Shown: in pieces, positions 24,792 to 31,318 of the stretch
Layout of the letters: every line of letters begins with the position of its first letter
How positions within the stretch are numbered: position 1 is the stretch's first letter
DNA from: Pedobacter sp. JY14-1
GTDB lineage: Bacteria; Bacteroidota; Bacteroidia; Sphingobacteriales; Sphingobacteriaceae
Length of the DNA: 64,000 nucleotides
Direction: 5' to 3'
NCBI RefSeq assembly: GCF_029269825.1
Contig: NZ_JARJHU010000001.1
Coordinates: 1,007,327-1,071,326 of the forward strand
Notes under the pieces: generated by a model
Database searches by the model: none
The model's input: only the letters and a program-made list of their open reading frames with translations
Told to the model about the DNA's origin: nothing
Translations under genes and position numbers: made by a program

Positions 24792-25052
24792 AAATATTTT
24801 CATCCATGTTGTGCCCTACTTGAACATTTACCTACTTTAGTGGAGAGAGCGTTAATTTGATAGCGGGTCATCTGAATCCACGGAGTGGTGCGGATGCCCG
24901 CTATTCTTTTTAAAGACGCCTGAAAAAAATCTCCCAGCTACTACTTTATGCCCGCTCAGCAGTATTAATGCTGAAATGAAGGGAACAGCTATAACATTCA
25001 CCCCTGCTGTCCGTCTACTTCAATCGTTACCAACTAACCAACGACAAACCGT
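24792..25052 (+). promoter_or_regulatory. Leader-RNA unit L3: promoter, terminator-like hairpin, conserved 5' region
   Basis: The promoter is TTG (24809-24811), a 21-nt spacer and TACTTTAG (24833-24840). The hairpin ATAGCGGGTCATC...GATGCCCGCTAT (24860-24904) is followed by TCTTTTT. The block TATGCCCGCTCAGCAG (~24950) repeats the right arm of the hairpin. The final block runs from ATAACATTCACCC to GACAAACCGT and meets the ATG at 25053. It is the best-preserved copy. The remainder of 24617-24791 holds only the RiPP operon promoter. Confidence 0.72.
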
Positions 25053-25397
25053 ATGATACTGAATTGTATGCCTGCAATTGCGCAATTTGAGCAATTGTTA
25101 GAACAGAATTTTAGAGAGAACCGCCATCCGCTGTTTTATGCCTCGGCGATGGGCATGACCTATTATCAATTGAACCAACGGGTGAAACATCATTTTGGAA
25201 AGACACTGTACGATGTGATTCAGGACCGGCTCCACAGGGAAATACTCGACCTGCTTTCCAACCGGGGGATAAAGCTGGGCCAGATTGCGCACGAGCTCGG
25301 TTGCTGCGACCAGGCCCACCTCTCCAGGAGCTTTAAGAAGCGAATGGGCGTGGGCCCCAGGGCATACCGGCGCGAATTGGCGCCCGCCCTCGGCTAA
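25053..25397 (+). CDS. Small AraC-type DNA-binding protein
   Basis: This 114-residue protein is almost only an AraC/XylS HTH domain. The first helix pair is at ~32-60 (FYASAMGMTYYQLNQRVKHH) and the second, with the family end motif, is at ~72-110 (IKLGQIAHELGCCDQAHLSR, then SFKKRMGVGPRAYRRE). There is no ligand domain, so control is probably through expression via leader L3. It lies 53 nt upstream of a second, larger regulator, and the two and the next gene share a terminator at 26779. Confidence 0.75.
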   Translation: MILNCMPAIAQFEQLLEQNFRENRHPLFYASAMGMTYYQLNQRVKHHFGKTLYDVIQDRLHREILDLLSNRGIKLGQIAHELGCCDQAHLSRSFKKRMGVGPRAYRRELAPALG

Positions 25398-25450
25398 GGC
25401 CACCGATTACAAAAGACACCAAAGATTTATTCAAAAACAACTCTCATTTT

Positions 25451-26401
25451 ATGGACAGGAACGACGCACTACTGCGTGGTCTGAACGACATATTCCCTAT
25501 TGGCAACGCTTTTCAACATGACCTCGTGTCGAAAATGCGTATGAAACAATTCAACATCAGAAAACGCCTCTTAAAGAAAGACAAGGTTGCCAGCAAGGCC
25601 TGGCGCCTGGAAGAGGGTATTGTCGGCGTAACAGACCGTGGCTCACCGGGCAGCGCCCAAATTGTACGGATCATCATGCCAGGCACGATCTTTACCGACC
25701 TGGACAGTTTTTTCAGAAACAGGCGGATCAGGCATGACTATATAGCCCTTACCGACATCAAAGTCAATGAACTGACCAGGGACGATTTTAAGAAACTGAA
25801 GAAACACCCGGAGACGGCTGAACTGGTGGTAGACATCTTACTGAGTCTAGCTGCCCTCAATGAGGCTTACCTGAAGGTGCTGAGACAACCGGCAGCGATG
25901 CGTATCGCTTTCTTTGCAGAAAACCATGTGCCTTTCAGCTGCATACCGGATGAACATGCGGCCAATTACCTGGAACTGGCTCCTGAAGACTATCTGGCCG
26001 AAAAAGCAAGGTACCTGGTCAGGGCAGCTGCGCTGTCACCTGCGGCCAGCAAACGGATAATCACCAATCCAAAGGCACTTGCCTTTAGCATTAAGGCTTA
26101 CATCCTGGACAATTACAGGATGCCGATATGCCGTGAAAACCTCGCGGAGCGCTTCAACACTTCAGTGAGAAGTATGGACCGGACCTTTAAGGATACCTTT
26201 GGTACATCGATTTACCAGACCATACTCAGGCTGAAAATGGAGCATGCACTGAAACTGCTGCAGGAAGAAAAAATGCAAGTGAAAACAGTGGCAGAAAGAA
26301 TGGGCTACGACGATCCCTTTGTGTTCAGCAAAATATTTAAAAAATACTATAGCTTTTCACCTAACGACGCCAGAAAGCAAGCGACGGAAGAAAAAAAGTG
26401 A
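25451..26401 (+). CDS. Crp-like/AraC hybrid transcriptional regulator
   Basis: In this 316-residue protein, the N-terminal ~150 residues have the layout of a Crp/cyclic-nucleotide-binding-like fold (KKDKVASKAWRLEEGIVGVT, IIMPGTIFTDLDSFF), followed by a helical linker. Residues ~215-312 are an AraC HTH (CRENLAERFNTSVRSMDRTF, VKTVAERMGYDDPFVFSKIF). The nucleotide-binding residues are not clearly conserved, so the ligand is unknown. Upstream frame reading (25412-25450) is also open and carries a 21-nt string shared with 3933-3953. Confidence 0.7.
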   Translation: MDRNDALLRGLNDIFPIGNAFQHDLVSKMRMKQFNIRKRLLKKDKVASKAWRLEEGIVGVTDRGSPGSAQIVRIIMPGTIFTDLDSFFRNRRIRHDYIALTDIKVNELTRDDFKKLKKHPETAELVVDILLSLAALNEAYLKVLRQPAAMRIAFFAENHVPFSCIPDEHAANYLELAPEDYLAEKARYLVRAAALSPAASKRIITNPKALAFSIKAYILDNYRMPICRENLAERFNTSVRSMDRTFKDTFGTSIYQTILRLKMEHALKLLQEEKMQVKTVAERMGYDDPFVFSKIFKKYYSFSPNDARKQATEEKK

Positions 26402-26477
26402 CTGCTCCTTGTCTACAGTTAACATTCCTGAAGGAAGTATGAGTTTGCAGTTTTACCACTCAAAATCAACCTATCCA

Positions 26478-26768
26478 ATGAACGTAATCAACATTCTCAA
26501 TCAGATTTTAGAGGTTCTCCAGTCACTCTATGACGCGTACAAACTCGACAGGCCCCAGCAAAAGGCCTTACCAGCAGCCAAAGATGAGTATATTACCAGA
26601 AAGGTGGCCAGCGAGGAAGTATTGTTCTGTTCCCGCAGGACGTTTTACCGGCTTTATGAACGGTATAAATGGCCGAGGCGATTTTCGGGAAACAAATGGC
26701 TGTACCTGAAGTCTGCCATGCTGGAAAGCAGGGAAGCAGATGCCAATCCGTGCCAGTTTAAAAAGTGA
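26478..26768 (+). CDS. Small HTH (excisionase/MerR-like) protein
   Basis: This 96-residue protein starts at ATG 26478; an earlier ATG at 26438 adds 14 residues. The N-terminus is a Leu-rich helix (INILNQILEVLQSLYDAYKL). The C-terminal half resembles a small winged HTH of the excisionase type (VLFCSRRTFYRLYERYKWPR, then FSGNKWLY). A strong terminator follows at 26779, closing a three-regulator operon. Its partner or target may be the adjacent DUF6266 gene. Confidence 0.6.
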   Translation: MNVINILNQILEVLQSLYDAYKLDRPQQKALPAAKDEYITRKVASEEVLFCSRRTFYRLYERYKWPRRFSGNKWLYLKSAMLESREADANPCQFKK

Positions 26769-26778
26769 TCGGTGCCAG

Positions 26779-26809
26779 AGCCTGCCATAGTGATTGGCGG
26801 GCTTTTTTT
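26779..26809 (+). terminator. Rho-independent terminator of the three-regulator operon
   Basis: AGCCTGCCA (26779-26787) pairs with TGGCGGGCT (26795-26803) over 9 bp, including one G-U, and a seven-T run follows. It separates the regulators from the DUF6266 gene, which must have its own promoter. Confidence 0.8.
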
Positions 26810-26903
26810 ATGCTTAAAGCCCCGCTATGTTTGTGCTGTTGACTTGCAAGACAACGACACAATTAACAGAGTGATTTACATTTAAAACCCCACATCTACC
26901 AAT

Positions 26904-27548
26904 ATGGGAAAATTATCAAGAGGGTTCCTGGGAGGTTTCCAGGGACAATTGGGAACGGCCTATGGCTGTTTCTGGAGAGGGATGGACCTGATCAAGGCCA
27001 TGCCCAGAAAAACAAACCGGCCAGCTACCGAGGGGCAGCTACCGGCAAGGACGAAGCTGCCATTGGTGGCCTCTGCCCTGGCCCAGCTGGCGCCGGTGAT
27101 CGACGTGGCCTACAAGTCCGGAAAAGCGAACCGCAGCGCCATGAACAATGCGGTGGCTTACAACCTGGAAAATGCGGTGACGGGCGCGTATCCAAACTTT
27201 ACGATCGACTATCCGGCACTGCGGTTTAGTGACGGCAGCGTAGGCAAACCGTTCAATTACCAGCTAAGCACGGCAGTGGATGCCGAGTTTCACATTACAT
27301 GGGGGTTTTCGGCTACGGCCGACAAGTATACCAGGCCGACGGACAAGGCAACCTTTGTGGCTTACAATCCATTGAAGGATGAGTACGTCATCGCAATGGG
27401 CGCAGTGCCGCGCAGCGCCCTGGAGTATGACCTGCTGGTGCCCGCCATCTGGTCTGGCAACCAGGCGCATGTATACATGTGCTTTATTGCTGCCGATGAC
27501 AAAATGGCCAGCAAAACGCAGTACCTGGGCATGCTGGAGGTACAATAA
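26904..27548 (+). CDS. DUF6266 family protein (copy 2)
   Basis: This 214-residue protein begins MGKLSRGFLGGFQGQLGTAY and then has IKAMPRKTNRPATEGQLPAR, the family's N-terminal signature. The middle has NAVAYNLENAVTGAYPNFTI and FSDG. The C-terminus has TDKATFVAYNP and HVYMCFIAADDKMASKTQYL. It has no signal peptide or membrane span. The function of DUF6266 is unknown. It has its own terminator (27556-27585). Like copy 1 (4236-4892), it sits beside HTH genes. Confidence 0.82.
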   Translation: MGKLSRGFLGGFQGQLGTAYGCFWRGMDLIKAMPRKTNRPATEGQLPARTKLPLVASALAQLAPVIDVAYKSGKANRSAMNNAVAYNLENAVTGAYPNFTIDYPALRFSDGSVGKPFNYQLSTAVDAEFHITWGFSATADKYTRPTDKATFVAYNPLKDEYVIAMGAVPRSALEYDLLVPAIWSGNQAHVYMCFIAADDKMASKTQYLGMLEVQ

Positions 27549-27555
27549 TTACCTG

Positions 27556-27591
27556 AGGCTGCCCCGCTCCTATCTGGGGCAGCCTTTCTTT
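27556..27591 (+). terminator. Rho-independent terminator after DUF6266 copy 2
   Basis: AGGCTGCCCC (27556-27565) and GGGGCAGCCT (27576-27585) form a perfect 10-bp stem with a 10-nt loop, followed by TTCTTT. Confidence 0.85.
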
Positions 27592-27612
27592 AAATCTTAA
27601 TTGACATTTACG

Positions 27613-27765
27613 ATGAATACATTATTCTTAAAATTATCGCAGTCTTTACGGACAGGAATGCCGCAGACGATTGTGCTGGCGATCATCATTGCACTGAGCT
27701 GGTCGCCGGTGAGATTTAGCATTTTGCTAGTATGGCTTCTTGCCTTTAGCTATAGCTGGGTGTAA
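27613..27765 (+). CDS. Small membrane protein, 50 aa
   Basis: The frame encodes 50 residues, with a basic N-terminus (MNTLFLKLSQSLRTGMPQ) and then one or two hydrophobic spans (TIVLAIIIALSW and FSILLVWLLAFSYSW). It lies between two hairpin terminators (27556 and 27775), so it looks like a transcription unit of its own. No family is recognised. Too short for confident calling, but the composition is typical of a real small membrane protein. Confidence 0.5.
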   Translation: MNTLFLKLSQSLRTGMPQTIVLAIIIALSWSPVRFSILLVWLLAFSYSWV

Positions 27766-27774
27766 ATATTCAAC

Positions 27775-27806
27775 GGGATTGGGCCGCAAAGGTTCAATCC
27801 CATTTT
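27775..27806 (+). terminator. Terminator after the 50-aa protein
   Basis: GGGATTG (27775-27781) pairs with CAATCCC (27795-27801) across a 13-nt loop and is followed by ATTTTTG. It lies 9 nt after the stop of the small membrane gene and before the convergent DUF6702 gene. Confidence 0.65.
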
Positions 27807-27823
27807 TGTATGCTGATTTTTTG

Positions 27824-28318
27824 CTAAAAAGAAAAGCTTGCAGTTGCTGCCGGGTTATCCAGCTTAGTGCTTTTACGCTTCCCTCCTATCGTAACATGCA
27901 TCATATTGATCTGGCTCTCGTGCTGTTCGAACAGGATGTCGTTACGGATTTCCAGCCTTTTAACTGGCGCTGTCTTTACGGTTTCAAAATAGCACCATGC
28001 GGCTTCCTCCTCTATTTCATAACCCAGGAATTTAAGCACTACCGGTTCCCCGTTGGCCCTGATCTTCAGATGGGCAGTGACATACGCAGCGATCATCGCA
28101 TCTGTCTGCTTCCTCTCAGCAGGTTTCAAGATATTGGTCTTTTTCTTATAGGTACGATCCAAAGCACGTTCAAGGTCATCGAAAAATATCCTCGAACTTA
28201 CCTGAAGCACCATAGTTTCCGGGTTTTGCTCAATTTCAGTTACACTTACGTAAAACGGATGCAAAAAATTCAGGAAAGTAAGCAGAAAACCTAATAATAC
28301 AGAAGTCATTTGATTCAA
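27824..28318 (-). CDS. DUF6702 family protein
   Basis: This 164-residue protein has an N-terminal signal or anchor (VLLGFLLTFLNFLHPFYVS) and the DUF6702 pattern: HPFYVSVTEIE at the start, RIFFDDLERAL in the middle, FLGYEIEEEAAWCYFE toward the end. DUF6702 is a Bacteroidota family of unknown function often found beside HupE/UreJ and an M1 peptidase, as here. It is divergent from hupE-like with 44 nt between them. Confidence 0.8.
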   Translation of the reverse strand: MNQMTSVLLGFLLTFLNFLHPFYVSVTEIEQNPETMVLQVSSRIFFDDLERALDRTYKKKTNILKPAERKQTDAMIAAYVTAHLKIRANGEPVVLKFLGYEIEEEAAWCYFETVKTAPVKRLEIRNDILFEQHESQINMMHVTIGGKRKSTKLDNPAATASFSF

Positions 28319-28362
28319 AAATAACGGTTTTTTGCATTTTCCGGGATAATTAACGAATTTCA

Positions 28363-28953
28363 GTGCGGATGCAGGATTTTAAGCTATATTTCGAACTGGG
28401 TTGGCAACATATTTTAGACTGGCAGGGTTATGATCATATCCTGTTTGTACTGGTACTGTGCTCAGCTTACATTGGACGTGACCTGAAAAAACTGCTTATC
28501 CTGATCACCGCCTTTACAGTGGGCCACAGCATCACCCTTGCATTAAGTGTGCTGCAATTCATCAGGATACAGACTGCGCTGATCGAATTCCTGATCCCGG
28601 TGACGATTTTGCTTACGGCGCTGCGCAATATCGTCAGCAAACAAAAGCAGGCAAAAAAAATCACCTTTAGCTATCTGGCGGCACTTTTCTTCGGACTGAT
28701 ACACGGCATGGGCTTTTCCAATTACCTGAAAAGTATGCTGGGAAAAAGCAAAAATATCGTGGTAGAACTGCTGGGATTCAACCTCGGGCTCGAGTTCGGG
28801 CAACTGGTGATCGTCATGGCAGCCGCTGCACTTACCTTCCTGATGATCAGGATTGTAAAAATGAAGCAACAACAATGGAACTTTTTCCTCTCATCAGCTA
28901 TATTTGGGATATCGTTTGTAATGGCGGCTGAGAGGCTGCCCGCGTTGCTATAA
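28363..28953 (+). CDS. HupE/UreJ-family membrane protein
   Basis: This 196-residue protein has about six membrane spans. The family pattern GxxHILxGxDHxxF reads GWQHILDWQGYDHILFVLVL, with later HSITL and LIHGMGFSNYL histidines that could bind metal. HupE/UreJ proteins are linked to nickel or other metal uptake, but members in Bacteroidota without hydrogenase or urease, as here, have no assigned substrate. An ATG two codons later (28369) is an equally good start. The M1 peptidase follows after 37 nt. Confidence 0.82.
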   Translation: MRMQDFKLYFELGWQHILDWQGYDHILFVLVLCSAYIGRDLKKLLILITAFTVGHSITLALSVLQFIRIQTALIEFLIPVTILLTALRNIVSKQKQAKKITFSYLAALFFGLIHGMGFSNYLKSMLGKSKNIVVELLGFNLGLEFGQLVIVMAAAALTFLMIRIVKMKQQQWNFFLSSAIFGISFVMAAERLPALL

Positions 28954-28990
28954 TACGAAACTGAAACCACACACCACTGACTCATCACAG

Positions 28991-31318
28991 ATGAAAAGAT
29001 TTTTACTCCTGTCTCTTTCCATGCTCACCGCAGCGGCTGCGGCATTTGCACAGTCCAACCCCGGCTCAAACCACGGCAATAAGTTTGAGCAGTTGGGCAC
29101 CCTGCTTTCCGACCCGAATTCTTACCGCTCTGCATCGGGAGCACCCGGGCCTGCTTACTGGCAGCAGCGCGCAGATTATGTGATCGATGCAGAACTTGAC
29201 GAGAAGAACCTGATGATCAAGGGAAGTGAAACCATTACCTACTATAACAACTCGCCCGATCCGCTCAGCTATCTTTGGGTACAGCTGGATGAGAACCAAA
29301 ACAAGGCCAGCAGCGACAACAAGCTGACCGAGCAGAGCAAGATGACCGACAAGATGAATTACAAGACCTTATCGGGAATCATCGGTGCGGAAAACGGGCT
29401 GGGTGTCAATATCATTAAGGTAACTAGCGGAAGCGGCACCAAGCTGCCTTATGTGATCAACAATACCATGATGCGCATTGACCTGCCGGTGGTATTGAAG
29501 CCGCATGAAAAATATGTACTGAACATCGATTGGAACTATAAGATCTCCGACAGGATGACCGTAGGTGGCCGCGGCGGTTATGAATACTTTCCGGAAGATG
29601 ACAATTACCTGTTTACGATTACGCAGTGGTTTCCCCGGATGTGTGTTTATTCCGACTTCCAGGGCTGGCAGAACAAGCAGTTTGAGGGACGCGGCGAATT
29701 TGCGCTGGTATTCGGAAATTACAGAGTGAACATGACCGTGCCTTCGGACCATGTCGTAGGCGCTACGGGAGAATGCCAGAATTATGCGCAGGTACTGGGT
29801 GCGGAACGGCTGAAGCGCTGGAACAATGCCCAAACAGCCAAGGCTCCCGTCGAGATTGTGAACCTGGCTGAGATCAAAGCTGGTTTATCGAAGAAATCGA
29901 CGGCAAAGAAGACCTGGACCTATACTGCGGAAAACGTGCGGGACTTTGCCTGGGTATCGTCGCGCAGGCTGGTATGGGACGCCATGGCGACCTATATCGA
30001 TGGCAAAAAGATCATGGCCATGTCGTATTATGGCCCTGAAGCATACCCGCTGTATAACCGCTATTCGACTAAGGTCGTAGCCCATACCCTGAAGGTATAT
30101 TCTAAACATACCATTCCCTACCCTTATCCTGTGGCGATATCTGTTGAAGCAGCCAATGGAATGGAATACCCGATGATCTGCTTCAATTATGGCCGCGCGG
30201 AAAAAGACGGTACTTATACCGAGGCCATTAAGTACGGCATGATCGGAGTAATCATCCATGAGGTGGGCCATAATTTCTTCCCGATGATCGTGAACTCGGA
30301 CGAAAGGCAGTGGAGCTGGATGGATGAGGGACTGAACACGTTTTGCCAGTTCCTGGCTGAACAAGAATGGGACAACAACTATCCTTCAGGCCGGGGACCT
30401 GCTCATAAGATCGTAGATTATATGAAACTGCCGAAGGACCAGCTGGAGCCGATCATGACCAATTCGGAAAACATTATCCAGTTTGGCCCCAATGCCTACG
30501 CGAAGCCGGCTACGGCGCTGAATATTCTGCGAGAAACGGTGATGGGCAGGGAATTGTTCGATTATGCGTTTAAGGAATATGCCCGGCGCTGGGCCTTTAA
30601 ACACCCCACGCCGGCCGATTTGTTCCGGACGATGGAGGATGCCTCAGCCGTTGACCTGGACTGGTTCTGGCGGGGCTGGTTCTTTACGACCGACCCTGTG
30701 GATATCTCTCTGGATGCGGTGCATTATTACCGGATGAACAGCATGAAGGACGCGGTAGAAAAGACGGAAGACCGGAAGGCCTGGGAAAAAGACAACAAGT
30801 ACCTGGGCCGCGAGCGGAACCGAGCAGAAGGGATAAAGTTTGCCATTGAGCAGGACACCAGCCTTCAGGATTTTTACAACAAGTTTGACCGGTTTGAAGT
30901 GAGCAGTACAGCTGACCAGGACTTCAAAGATTATTATGCGTCGCTGACCGATGACGAGAAAAAGCTGTACGAAAGCAAAAAACATTTCTATGAACTGGAG
31001 TTTTCGAATGCTGGCGGCCTGGTGATGCCAATCATTGTAGAATGGACTTTCAGTGATGGCACGAAGTCAATCGACCGCATTCCGGCCTATATCTGGAGAA
31101 AGAACGAACAGAAAGTTACAAAGGTCTTTGCCAAGGATAAGGAAGTCGTATCTGTACAGCTGGACCCTTACAGGGAAACAGCCGATATTGATGAAAACAA
31201 CAACAGCTGGCCCAGAAAGAGCCAGCCGTCGCGGTTTGAATTATTTAAGCAAAAAGAAGCACCAAGGGGCTCCTCAACCGGACAGAACCCGATGCAGGAA
31301 GCCAGGAAAAAGAGTTAA
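28991..31318 (+). CDS. Secreted M1-family zinc metallopeptidase
   Basis: This 775-residue protein has a signal peptide (cleaved after AAAFA, ~residue 20). The gluzincin motif HEVGH (423-427) is followed 18 residues later by the third zinc ligand Glu446 in WMDEGLN. The N-terminal half matches the M1 beta-domain. The aminopeptidase exopeptidase motif GxMEN reads NGMEYPMI, so substrate recognition differs from classic aminopeptidase N. It probably acts in the periplasm with the HupE/DUF6702 neighbours. Confidence 0.88.
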   Translation: MKRFLLLSLSMLTAAAAAFAQSNPGSNHGNKFEQLGTLLSDPNSYRSASGAPGPAYWQQRADYVIDAELDEKNLMIKGSETITYYNNSPDPLSYLWVQLDENQNKASSDNKLTEQSKMTDKMNYKTLSGIIGAENGLGVNIIKVTSGSGTKLPYVINNTMMRIDLPVVLKPHEKYVLNIDWNYKISDRMTVGGRGGYEYFPEDDNYLFTITQWFPRMCVYSDFQGWQNKQFEGRGEFALVFGNYRVNMTVPSDHVVGATGECQNYAQVLGAERLKRWNNAQTAKAPVEIVNLAEIKAGLSKKSTAKKTWTYTAENVRDFAWVSSRRLVWDAMATYIDGKKIMAMSYYGPEAYPLYNRYSTKVVAHTLKVYSKHTIPYPYPVAISVEAANGMEYPMICFNYGRAEKDGTYTEAIKYGMIGVIIHEVGHNFFPMIVNSDERQWSWMDEGLNTFCQFLAEQEWDNNYPSGRGPAHKIVDYMKLPKDQLEPIMTNSENIIQFGPNAYAKPATALNILRETVMGRELFDYAFKEYARRWAFKHPTPADLFRTMEDASAVDLDWFWRGWFFTTDPVDISLDAVHYYRMNSMKDAVEKTEDRKAWEKDNKYLGRERNRAEGIKFAIEQDTSLQDFYNKFDRFEVSSTADQDFKDYYASLTDDEKKLYESKKHFYELEFSNAGGLVMPIIVEWTFSDGTKSIDRIPAYIWRKNEQKVTKVFAKDKEVVSVQLDPYRETADIDENNNSWPRKSQPSRFELFKQKEAPRGSSTGQNPMQEARKKS

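Noticed and set aside
24652..24840. 62-residue plus-strand frame between the RiPP operon and leader L3
   Set aside because: It overlaps the RiPP operon promoter and the L3 promoter and has no protein-like features.
17759..25052. Leader repeats as a CRISPR array or an invertible promoter
   Set aside because: The copies are far apart with genes between them, and all face the same way; no cas genes or recombinase are nearby.
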